This document shows, piece after piece, positions 42,700-49,620 of a DNA stretch of 53,281 bases. A program made the translations under genes and the position numbers. The DNA comes from CAG-877 sp045125935 (GTDB taxonomy: Bacteria > Bacillota_I > Bacilli_A > RF39 > UBA660), in contig JBGVNW010000020.1 in the NCBI GenBank assembly GCA_045125935.1, forward strand, positions 1 to 53,281. The letters run 5' to 3'. Every line of letters begins with the position of its first letter. Position 1 is the stretch's first letter. Below the pieces are notes generated by a model. It was not told where the DNA came from and searched no databases. It was given only the letters and a program-made list of their open reading frames with translations.

Positions 42700-43085
42700 T
42701 ATTTTAAATCCTCACTATCAAATGGATATGGGCAAATCTCTGCTACTGTATGTTCTACATATTCACCAATAGTAGCCCAAGCTCTAACTATTGCATCTTT
42801 CTCAAAAAATTCTGTAATTACTTGTCTACATACAAAACATGGCATTCCAATCTCCCCACTAGAAACCATTACATTTAATTCCTTAAATTGACCCTTTTTA
42901 TATCCCGCACTAACAGCACTAACAATAGCTGATCTTTCAGCACAAATTCCTGCTCCATAACTAGCATTTTCTACATTTACTCCATAAAATTCACGTCCAT
43001 CATCCATAACTAAAACTGCTGATACAGCATAATTAGAATAAGGTGAATGACTATTCTTATGTAATTCCAATAATTTTTCCTTCAT
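42699..43085 (-). CDS. cdd: Cytidine deaminase
   Basis: 128 residues: PYSNYAVSAVL, CAERSAIVSA (zinc Cys and catalytic Glu) and PCFVCRQVI. Deaminates cytidine and deoxycytidine. In the era-cdd-dgkA-ybeY order of Bacillus, with one-base overlaps on both sides. Confidence 0.96.
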   Translation of the reverse strand: MKEKLLELHKNSHSPYSNYAVSAVLVMDDGREFYGVNVENASYGAGICAERSAIVSAVSAGYKKGQFKELNVMVSSGEIGMPCFVCRQVITEFFEKDAIVRAWATIGEYVEHTVAEICPYPFDSEDLK

Positions 43086-43510
43086 TAAAACAAACCTCCT
43101 ACAAATAAAACTAATTTAGGTACAAAGATTACCAATCCTACAATTGCCGCTAATATAGCCATCATTAACACACCAGCACTCGCTGTATCTTTTGCTGCTT
43201 TCGCAAGTGGATGAATATTAGGAGAAGCTAAATCTACTACATATTCAACTGCAGTATTAAAAAACTCTGCCATCAAAACAAGACCAATCAATACCAAACA
43301 TACTAACCATTCAGCATAACTAATCTTTAAAAGAAAACCAAATAACACAACAAGAATCGCCATAACAGTATGAATCTTAATATTTTGTTCTCTAATATAA
43401 GTAGCCTTAATACCTTCAAATGCCGCCTTAAAACTACGTCCTAATCTTTTCGCATCTAATCTATTATCAAATACTATTTTACGTTTTTTAAACCTATCTA
43501 GAAATGCCAT
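43085..43510 (-). CDS. dgkA: Diacylglycerol/undecaprenol kinase
   Basis: Small integral membrane kinase: a basic N-terminus (RLGRSFKAAFEGIKATY), three membrane helices, and the signature AEFFNTAVEYVVDLASP..HPLAKAAKD. In Gram-positives it mainly phosphorylates undecaprenol. I use ATG 43510; the frame runs on to 43555 inside ybeY and a TTG between is possible, since AGGAGG lies 12 nt upstream of this ATG. Confidence 0.92.
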   Translation of the reverse strand: MAFLDRFKKRKIVFDNRLDAKRLGRSFKAAFEGIKATYIREQNIKIHTVMAILVVLFGFLLKISYAEWLVCLVLIGLVLMAEFFNTAVEYVVDLASPNIHPLAKAAKDTASAGVLMMAILAAIVGLVIFVPKLVLFVGGLF

Positions 43511-43943
43511 ACTCTTCAAGAACCTCCTCTTGCTTACTAAACATAACTTTTTCATCCTCTGGATTCATATGATCATAACCAAGTAAATGATAAAAACCAT
43601 GTACTGCCAAAAAAGCAAGTTCACGAAGTAAACTATGTCCATACTCTAAAGCCTGACTGCGAGCCTTTTCAATAGAAATATAAATATCACCAAGAATTCT
43701 CTCTTCCCCGCCAACTACTAAAGTATCTTCATCTTCCAAAGCAAAAGTAATAACATCAGTCTCTCTATCAATATTTCGATAATTATTATTTAGTTCATGA
43801 ATGTACTTATTATCAACAATAATTAAATTAAATGATGTATTCTCTAGCTTTTCCTTCTCCATTGCCGTATATAAAACTTTCTCTACTTCCCCAAGCTCTA
43901 AAATATCTTCTTCTACCTGATTAAAAATTTCTATTTTATTCAT
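43494..43943 (-). CDS. ybeY: Endoribonuclease YbeY
   Basis: 149 residues; zinc site HGFYHLLGYDH (HGxxHLxGYDH) at about 114-124. Matures 16S rRNA 3' end. phoH, which usually precedes ybeY, is not present here; a VanZ-like gene takes its place. Confidence 0.96.
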   Translation of the reverse strand: MNKIEIFNQVEEDILELGEVEKVLYTAMEKEKLENTSFNLIIVDNKYIHELNNNYRNIDRETDVITFALEDEDTLVVGGEERILGDIYISIEKARSQALEYGHSLLRELAFLAVHGFYHLLGYDHMNPEDEKVMFSKQEEVLEEYGISR

Positions 43944-43952
43944 AAAAACCTC

Positions 43953-44561
43953 CTATACCAACATTAAAATAAGTAAAACTAATATTATAAGTGCTGCAAT
44001 ATTTAGCACAAAATTCTTCTTTAATATCTCAGGCAACTTATACCATAATTTATCTACTAAATAATAAATTAAAAATCCAAGACATCCACCACAAAGATTA
44101 AGAATTATATCATCAACATCAAATACTCTTCCTATCATCATTTGAACTACTTCAATTGAAACAGAAGCAATTAATGTTAAAACAAATGATACGCTAAATT
44201 TCTTATTATGCAATAAGTAACTAGCAAAAAAACCATATGGTAAAAACATCAACATATTGCCTAAAACATTCTTAAAGAACAATCGACTGCCAATATTATA
44301 ACGCAATATTTCTCTAAAAGGAATAAAATTATTTGCTGACCAAGTAACATCATCTTGAAATGTTACAACTTGGAATAAACACATAATATAAATAACAAAA
44401 CTTAACATTAATAATTCTTTATAAAAAATAAACTTTTTCTCATTTTTATATTTAATCATATAACTAACTCTAAGTGATATCAATATAACTGCTGAAATAA
44501 GTATCATCGGCCAAGTAAAATTAACTACCCCTTGTATTGTCTTTGATAGTGGCTCTAACAT
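43953..44561 (-). CDS. VanZ-like membrane protein
   Basis: About 202 residues with five hydrophobic segments, and the VanZ-like text NNFIPFREILRYNIGSRLFFKNVLGNMLMFLPYG, SVSIEVVQMMIGRVFDVDDIILNLCGGCLGF. VanZ relatives give low teicoplanin resistance in enterococci, but most are of unknown function. ATG at 44561, eight nt after GAGGAG, is preferred to GTG 44570. Confidence 0.88.
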   Translation of the reverse strand: MLEPLSKTIQGVVNFTWPMILISAVILISLRVSYMIKYKNEKKFIFYKELLMLSFVIYIMCLFQVVTFQDDVTWSANNFIPFREILRYNIGSRLFFKNVLGNMLMFLPYGFFASYLLHNKKFSVSFVLTLIASVSIEVVQMMIGRVFDVDDIILNLCGGCLGFLIYYLVDKLWYKLPEILKKNFVLNIAALIILVLLILMLV

Positions 44562-44566
44562 GTGCC

Positions 44567-45709
44567 TCACTCCTCTGTATCTATAATCTCTAAACTATCT
44601 GTAATATCTTCTTTTACTTTAATAAATACCTCTACTATTATTTTACTATTTTTTATAGTCTTTTTCAAAACTTTTTTAGACACTATTTCCCCATCACTTC
44701 CCAATTTATTTTTTACTTTATTCTCTGCAAGTTCTAATGCAAAATCATCAACATTAAAAACAGTATATTTATATTCACTAACTTCAGTCTCTAAATACTT
44801 AGTAAAATCAATACTAATTGGCAACATCTTAGAACCAACTAAAAAATTATTTTTTCTTTTATATGTCTTAAAATCATTAAAAAAAGTAAATTTCTTTCCT
44901 AAAAAATTAACTTCTATCTGATATTTTTCTCTTCCAGTAACCTTTTCTTCTTTATATTCCATAGGTATTTCTAAATTAACTTTATACCATACCTCACCAT
45001 ATATCTTACCAGTAGCACATCTTTTAGATACAACTTCTTCTTTATTATGAATAACACCACTAATTACAATATCTCCCTTTTTTACATAATCATACTTCTT
45101 TTTAACAACTTCTCCTACTTCTGCTTGTATTTCTAAAATCATCGCATCTTTACTCGCAACTATATTTCTTGGTACACATACTTCCTCTTCTTTATTTTTT
45201 TTACGTTGTTCTACCTTTACCACATATTTAGTTCCTACCTCTTCTATTTCTAACCACTCTATATCATTAGTTTCCTTCTTTAAAATATCACTAACTATTT
45301 TTTCTTTGTCATCGAAACTAACTTTAAACTTATATTTATAAATTCCCTTTTCTCTTAAATTATTATAAACAATTTCTCTAATATAAGAATTAGAATGAAC
45401 TACTTCTACATCAAAAATAATTTTACTAAGTAAAACATTAAGACAAATTCCTAAAATTACACACATTAAAAAAAATAAATATTTCTTAACCAAATATTTA
45501 AATTTTGCTACTCCATAACTATCTACTACATAATATTTATAACTAGTTTTAATCTCTTTTAATTTACTAAGTCCATCATCAGATATAACTATTATTAATT
45601 TCTTATATTGTTTTTCTAGATCATAAATAAATATTTTATTCTTAATTAATTCTCTAACAAAGTAATCAGGATTTTTTCCTTCTACTATAACTTTATATTT
45701 ACTTATCAT
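44567..45709 (-). CDS. yqfD: Sporulation protein YqfD
   Basis: 380 residues: N-terminal soluble part, membrane helix (YLFFLMCVILGICLNVLLSKI), then an outside domain with VEVVHSNSYIREIVYNNLRE, NDIEWLEIEEVGTKYVVKVEQRKK and SKDAMILEIQAEVGE. It matches the stage IV family that includes YqfD. Made in the mother cell in Bacillus. Overlaps yqfC by 11 nt. Confidence 0.93.
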   Translation of the reverse strand: MISKYKVIVEGKNPDYFVRELIKNKIFIYDLEKQYKKLIIVISDDGLSKLKEIKTSYKYYVVDSYGVAKFKYLVKKYLFFLMCVILGICLNVLLSKIIFDVEVVHSNSYIREIVYNNLREKGIYKYKFKVSFDDKEKIVSDILKKETNDIEWLEIEEVGTKYVVKVEQRKKNKEEEVCVPRNIVASKDAMILEIQAEVGEVVKKKYDYVKKGDIVISGVIHNKEEVVSKRCATGKIYGEVWYKVNLEIPMEYKEEKVTGREKYQIEVNFLGKKFTFFNDFKTYKRKNNFLVGSKMLPISIDFTKYLETEVSEYKYTVFNVDDFALELAENKVKNKLGSDGEIVSKKVLKKTIKNSKIIVEVFIKVKEDITDSLEIIDTEE

Positions 45710-45938
45710 AGAACACCTCTATTGCTTTAACTTTTCCAGAAACTAATACTTCTTTATCTAGAAGTCTTCTAAGTGATAAGTTATTTCCTTTAATTATAAA
45801 TAAATTGTTCTTTCCTTTTATAGTAATGCTTTCATCACTAATTTCTAATATTTTAAGAAAATTAACTACATATACTTGTTCATTAAAATATATAACTCTT
45901 TCATCATCTACTATATATTTTCTTATTTTATCTAGCAT
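45699..45938 (-). CDS. yqfC: Sporulation protein YqfC
   Basis: 79 residues, YabP/YqfC family: VYVVNFLKILEISDESITIKG, then the typical IIKGNNLSLRRLLDKEVLVSGKV. The ATG at 45938 behind AGGTGATAAG is preferred to a longer start at 45992. Paired with yqfD as in Bacillus; required late in spore coat/cortex formation there. Confidence 0.9.
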   Translation of the reverse strand: MLDKIRKYIVDDERVIYFNEQVYVVNFLKILEISDESITIKGKNNLFIIKGNNLSLRRLLDKEVLVSGKVKAIEVFYDK

Positions 45939-45966
45939 CTTATCACCTATAAAAGTATATGAAAAA

Positions 45967-45997
45967 ACAAAAAAAGAAATGCATTGATACATTTCTT
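45967..45997 (-). terminator. Terminator after yqeY
   Basis: Minus strand AAGAAATGTA-TCAA-TGCATTTCTT followed by TTTTTG; overlaps the yqeY stop. It would uncouple constitutive yqeY from sporulation gene yqfC. Confidence 0.8.
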
Positions 45998-46433
45998 AAC
46001 TTAATCTACTTTTAATCATTTCAGATACAGCCTTCATATCAGTTTTACCTTTTAATTTAGCTGTTGCTTCTTTCATTACCTTACCCATATCTTTTTGACT
46101 TTCCGGTTTAACTTCCGCAAAAATCTCATCGATAACTTTAACTACTTCTTCTAAAGATAATTGTTCAGGTAAATATTTTTCTAATATCGCAATCTCACTT
46201 TGTGTTTTTTCAATTAAATCGTCTCTATTACCTTTTTCAAATTCTAAAATTGATTCTCTTCTCATTTTAATTTGTCTACTAACAACTTCAACTAATAAGT
46301 CATCATTAATTTCTTTTTTACGATCGATATGTTCTTGATCCATCGCAGCCTTAACCATTCTAATAACAGTTAATCTTTCCTTCTCTTTATTTTTCATAGC
46401 TTCAACCATATCAGCTTTTAACTTTTCTACCAT
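45996..46433 (-). CDS. yqeY: GatB/YqeY-domain protein
   Basis: 145 residues: KLKADMVEAMKNKEKERLTVIRM, LLVEVVSRQIKMRRESI, and the C-terminal ATAKLKGKTDMKAVSEMIK shared with the GatB tail. Probably binds tRNA. Close to rpsU as in Bacillus, though two other genes intervene. Confidence 0.95.
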   Translation of the reverse strand: MVEKLKADMVEAMKNKEKERLTVIRMVKAAMDQEHIDRKKEINDDLLVEVVSRQIKMRRESILEFEKGNRDDLIEKTQSEIAILEKYLPEQLSLEEVVKVIDEIFAEVKPESQKDMGKVMKEATAKLKGKTDMKAVSEMIKSRLS

Positions 46434-46453
46434 AATTTCATCTCCTTGTTCAT

Positions 46454-46482
46454 ATTATAAAAGATTTATCTAAATTATTCAA
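46454..46482 (-). promoter_or_regulatory. Sigma-A promoter of yqeY
   Basis: TTGAAT at 46477-46482 and TATAAT at 46454-46459, spacer 17 nt; the -35 overlaps the end of the upstream gene. Confidence 0.75.
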
Positions 46483-47411
46483 TTATTATTACATTTATCA
46501 ACATATGTTTTAACAAGTGTTTTAGCTTTTTCTTTTTCAGTTAAAAATCCATCTGAAGAACTATCTAATTTCTCTAAACTATCACAGGAAGCTAAAAAAC
46601 TACTAAAAGAACCAGTACCAACCACAACATCAAAACAATTTCTAATACGACCTAAATCACCCATAAATCTTCCAGTCATTACACGACGATTAAAAGTATC
46701 CTCTTCATACAATGGTCTAACTATTTCAGTCATTAAATCATCACTAGACTTCTCTTTATCTTTAGAACTTTCAAATAAACTTTCACAAAGCACTCTAACT
46801 CCAGGATCTTGAATTTCACAATCATTAAAACTTTCTATCCCAGTCATTATTTCATCTATCTGAAGACCATTAATAGCCTCTTCTAAACCTAGTACTTCAA
46901 TTCTTCTAGAATCAAAATGTTCAACAGAAAGTCCCATTCTTGATACATAACTCCCACGCTTTTTTAAAACAGGACTATTAAAAGAATTAATAACATGATT
47001 CATTTGATGAAGAACACTTTTCATTACAGTAGCCCTATCAACATCACTTGAAGTATATATACTTCTTTTAAATCGATATTTATTTGTCTTTAAATTTTTA
47101 AATCCATCAACTGCATAAAAAGTTCCTGGACAATGACTAAGTAATTTCATAACATCTTCATCCGATAACTTATACTTCTTCGCAATAACACTACTCATAT
47201 TACCATTACATTCAATAAAATCAGTCCTCAAAAACGATAAATAAATCTCATCAATATGTTCAACTCCATAATAAATAAGCATAGCCGCAAACACTAAAGT
47301 TTTTATATCAGACAAATTATCATCAATACCCTTTACATGATCAATTTGTTTAATCATACTTCTTGCATAATTAATATAATAATTAACAATAAATCCATTT
47401 TTATTAGACAT
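46479..47411 (-). CDS. Zincin-like paralog with HQxxH in place of HExxH
   Basis: 310 residues, clearly related to the next gene upstream (shared F(A)GML(S/I)YYG, NH(V/I)(I/V)NS, E(E/S)..N.LQ..EIM). Where that protein has HETNH, this one has LHQMNHVINS (135-139): the Glu that activates water in zinc proteases is Gln. The later LGLEEAINGLQIDEIM (177-178) keeps a Glu that could bind metal. Most likely a catalytically inactive partner or regulator. No signal peptide. Family not recognised. Confidence 0.68.
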   Translation of the reverse strand: MSNKNGFIVNYYINYARSMIKQIDHVKGIDDNLSDIKTLVFAAMLIYYGVEHIDEIYLSFLRTDFIECNGNMSSVIAKKYKLSDEDVMKLLSHCPGTFYAVDGFKNLKTNKYRFKRSIYTSSDVDRATVMKSVLHQMNHVINSFNSPVLKKRGSYVSRMGLSVEHFDSRRIEVLGLEEAINGLQIDEIMTGIESFNDCEIQDPGVRVLCESLFESSKDKEKSSDDLMTEIVRPLYEEDTFNRRVMTGRFMGDLGRIRNCFDVVVGTGSFSSFLASCDSLEKLDSSSDGFLTEKEKAKTLVKTYVDKCNNN

Positions 47412-47467
47412 TTACACCATCTCCAAGCAAGTGAACATATTATAGCACAAAATAGTTAAAAAAACAT

Positions 47468-48397
47468 CTAATTATTATATTTTCTTACTAATTCAATAAC
47501 TTTACTCTTACCAATTTCTTCATCATTTTCATCACTACAAAAATAAAATTTATCCATCGACGCAAGTAAATCATCATATGCTCCTACATAAGTCTTGTAT
47601 TCAAAGTAATTCTTCACTTCATCAATAGTACCATTCAATCTACTAGAAACCAAAACCTCATTAAACACTGGTGAATTATATAATTTTCTAATATAAGGTA
47701 CTGATCGTGCATAACCAATACCAGTCCTTTTCTCATTAGAAAAAGGTCTATATTTATCAAATATTCCTCTAATTTCATCATTATGAATATTAAAATTAAG
47801 AAAACCTAAAATATGATTCATAATCTCTGCAGTTTGTAATACATTAACTGACTCCTCAAAAATAAGTCCATTCGTAGCACCAACTCTATTACTAAATAAA
47901 GAACATCCAGTCCTTACAACAACATCAAACCATCTTACATATAGAGAATTATTAATTGAATTAACTATATGATTTGTCTCATGAGCAACTATTTCTAACC
48001 ATTCTATTTCAGAACAATTATTTTGAGCAAAAAGCCAAACAGTATTATCCGATACTGGTCTTAGAGGAATTAATTCTAACGCTACGGCTCTTCTAGTAAG
48101 AGCAATTGGATTATCCGCAAATTCTATCGCAAAATCAGGATTTTCTTTTTTAAAGTCCTCATAGTCAATTTCAATATAGAAAAATTCTGTTTCTTTAAAT
48201 GTTTTAATAATCTCATCTAAACACTCATAACCATAATATGAAAGCATCCCTGCAAATATTAGAAATTGTTGTTCTGTAAACTCCTTAGCATAACAATTAC
48301 GTCCATCATTTATGATATCCATCCAATTTTTGCAAGATTCTAAAAAGAAATTAGCTGATTTTTCTGTATAGCATCTATCAATAAACCTACTAGCCAT
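47468..48397 (-). CDS. Putative zincin metallopeptidase with HExxH
   Basis: 309 residues. IVAHETNHIVNSINN at about 139-143 is an HExxH zinc motif, and LIFEESVNVLQTAEIM about 39 residues on supplies a Glu as third ligand, as in gluzincins. No signal peptide or membrane helix, so it is probably cytoplasmic. ATG 48397, eight nt after GAGG, is used. Sits between rpsU and yqeY together with its HQxxH paralog, a tandem duplication. Substrate unknown. Confidence 0.68.
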   Translation of the reverse strand: MASRFIDRCYTEKSANFFLESCKNWMDIINDGRNCYAKEFTEQQFLIFAGMLSYYGYECLDEIIKTFKETEFFYIEIDYEDFKKENPDFAIEFADNPIALTRRAVALELIPLRPVSDNTVWLFAQNNCSEIEWLEIVAHETNHIVNSINNSLYVRWFDVVVRTGCSLFSNRVGATNGLIFEESVNVLQTAEIMNHILGFLNFNIHNDEIRGIFDKYRPFSNEKRTGIGYARSVPYIRKLYNSPVFNEVLVSSRLNGTIDEVKNYFEYKTYVGAYDDLLASMDKFYFCSDENDEEIGKSKVIELVRKYNN

Positions 48398-48460
48398 AAA
48401 CAACACCTCTAAAATTAAAGCTATTTTAACATATGTAAGTAGAAAAGAAAAAGAAAAAAT

Positions 48461-48492
48461 AACAAAAAAAATAGAGATTAATAATCTCTATT
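48461..48492 (-). terminator. Terminator of rpsU
   Basis: Minus strand AATAGAGATT-att-AATCTCTATT followed by TTTTTTG; overlaps the rpsU stop. Confidence 0.85.
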
Positions 48493-48678
48493 ATTAGCAC
48501 GATTTCTCTTTTGAGAATTCTTAATACCTTCTTTTTTAGCCGCTCTTCTTCTAACCCCTGGTTTATCGTAAGCTTCTCTTTTTCTACATTCTGAAGGGAC
48601 ACCATCTCTTGCTACCTTTTGTTTGAACTTTCTTAGAGCTTGGTCAAGATTACCTCTAACAGTTACTTTAGTCGCCAT
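48478..48678 (-). CDS. rpsU: 30S ribosomal protein S21
   Basis: 66 residues: TVRGNLDQALRKFKQKVARDG..SECRKREAYDKPGVRRRAAKKEG. Strong Shine-Dalgarno GGGAGGGA; of two adjacent ATGs the second is better spaced. Own promoter and terminator. Confidence 0.96.
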   Translation of the reverse strand: MATKVTVRGNLDQALRKFKQKVARDGVPSECRKREAYDKPGVRRRAAKKEGIKNSQKRNRANNRDY

Positions 48679-48711
48679 CATTATCCCTCCCTTCGTTTTT
48701 AACTACAATGA

Positions 48712-48740
48712 ATTATAACAAAAGATTTTTTGATTTTCAA
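48712..48740 (-). promoter_or_regulatory. Sigma-A promoter of rpsU
   Basis: TTGAAA at 48735-48740, 17-nt spacer, TATAAT at 48712-48717. Confidence 0.85.
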
Positions 48741-48758
48741 CAATTTTTATCACTTTTT

Positions 48759-48923
48759 TTATGAAAAAAACAAATTTTCCCATAAAATCCGCCAGTTTTC
48801 GCCAATTGCTATTCCAAAACTATACAAATATTTAAAAATAAGTACCAATATTGAAGGAGTAAATATAATTAAAATAAAACTAATAAACTTCTTATACTTT
48901 TTAAAAATTAATCTAATGGACAT
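48759..48923 (-). CDS. Small membrane protein, candidate bacteriocin immunity protein
   Basis: 54 codons from ATG 48923 to TAA 48759, overlapping the end of the second peptide gene by 16 nt in another frame. The product has a basic N-terminus (SIRLIFKKYKKF), a long hydrophobic stretch with a Pro (ISFILIIFTPSILVLIFKYL) and the tail YSFGIAIGENWRILWENLF. Size, charge and place at the end of a bacteriocin operon fit a class II immunity protein, but no homology can be shown from here. GATGGG upstream is a weak Shine-Dalgarno sequence; coupling may help. Confidence 0.55.
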   Translation of the reverse strand: MSIRLIFKKYKKFISFILIIFTPSILVLIFKYLYSFGIAIGENWRILWENLFFS

Positions 48924-49078
48924 ATATTCCCATCAACAAGTCTTCTAATTGAAGAACCTGCACTCTTACCAGCGTCATACAATAATTTAATCAAATCGAC
49001 AAAACCATTTATAACCGTACCAGTAATTGATGTTCCTCCATATATTTCCTTTAAATCACTATCTTTTTTTATATTCAA
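48908..49078 (-). CDS. Double-glycine-leader peptide 2 (bacteriocin-like)
   Basis: 56 codons, start TTG 49078 with AGAGGGGTG 7 nt upstream; in-frame stops right before exclude a longer form. Leader MNIKKDSDLKEIYGG (15 aa) ends in GG, so the C39 exporter should cut there. The 41-aa mature part contains INGFVDLIKLLYDAGKSAGS (an amphipathic helix with GKSAG, a GxxxG motif), IRRLVDG and a single Cys near the end (NICPLD). Overlaps peptide 1 by 4 nt (TTGA). Confidence 0.82.
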   Translation of the reverse strand: MNIKKDSDLKEIYGGTSITGTVINGFVDLIKLLYDAGKSAGSSIRRLVDGNICPLD

Positions 49079-49212
49079 TTATTACACCCCTCTGGATTAG
49101 TAAATCCCTCTAAAATACCTGATAAAAAAACAATAATTGCCGCTACCGCAATACCCGTCCATACTGAACCACCTGTAATAGCATTTAATTCATCTTTTTC
49201 TAAATTCTTCAC
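49075..49212 (-). CDS. Double-glycine-leader peptide 1 (bacteriocin-like)
   Basis: 45 codons, start GTG 49212 directly after the stop of the accessory gene, with AAAGGAGA 6 nt upstream. Leader KNLEKDELNAITGG fits the LxxxELxxIxGG consensus very well. The 30-aa mature peptide is strongly hydrophobic (WTGIAVAAIIVFLSGILEGF), contains GILEG (GxxxG) and ends in NPEGCNN with one Cys. Ends in TGA overlapping the TTG of peptide 2. Confidence 0.87.
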   Translation of the reverse strand: MKNLEKDELNAITGGSVWTGIAVAAIIVFLSGILEGFTNPEGCNN

Positions 49213-49620
49213 TTAATCTCCTTTCCATATTAATTTAAATATTTCAACTAATCTTATCTTTTCTTTTAAAAAAATTAAATCAACTATATCATTTTCCTTC
49301 TCATTATTTAAATCACATTCAATATAAATAACACTATAACCCACTTCATCTTTAAATAAAGCATCATCAAGAACATTCTTTATATCATAGTTATACTTTT
49401 TACCATCAATATAAACAAACCCATTCTGATATAAAACTTTCTTTTCATAACTATCTACAACAACTTCTAATAAATCATCTCTAAATACAACACCTCTAAT
49501 TAAATAATAACTATCTATTTTGTAGAAAAACGAATAAATAACAATAAAAACAACTACTAAAATAAACAAGAATATTAAAAATAAGATTATCCCTCTCTTT
49601 TCATAATTTCTCAACTTCAT
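49213..49620 (-). CDS. Membrane accessory protein of the bacteriocin exporter
   Basis: 135 residues: basic start, one membrane helix (GIILFLIFLFILVVVFIVIYSF), then an outside beta-rich domain of about 100 residues (VFRDDLLEVVVDSYEKKVLY, GFVYIDGKKYNYDI). It overlaps the exporter gene by 20 nt. Topology and place suggest a much shortened counterpart of the HlyD-like accessory proteins of C39 exporters, or an immunity protein. No coiled coil is present, which HlyD-type proteins normally have. Confidence 0.65.
   Translation of the reverse strand: MKLRNYEKRGIILFLIFLFILVVVFIVIYSFFYKIDSYYLIRGVVFRDDLLEVVVDSYEKKVLYQNGFVYIDGKKYNYDIKNVLDDALFKDEVGYSVIYIECDLNNEKENDIVDLIFLKEKIRLVEIFKLIWKGD

Noticed and set aside
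44562..44921. 119-codon plus-strand frame opposite yqfD
   Set aside because: Shadow; yqfD has clear family motifs and its frame is well supported.
48730..48948. 72-codon plus-strand frame upstream of rpsU
   Set aside because: It lies antisense to the rpsU promoter and the small membrane protein, has no Shine-Dalgarno sequence and reads as random AT-rich codons.
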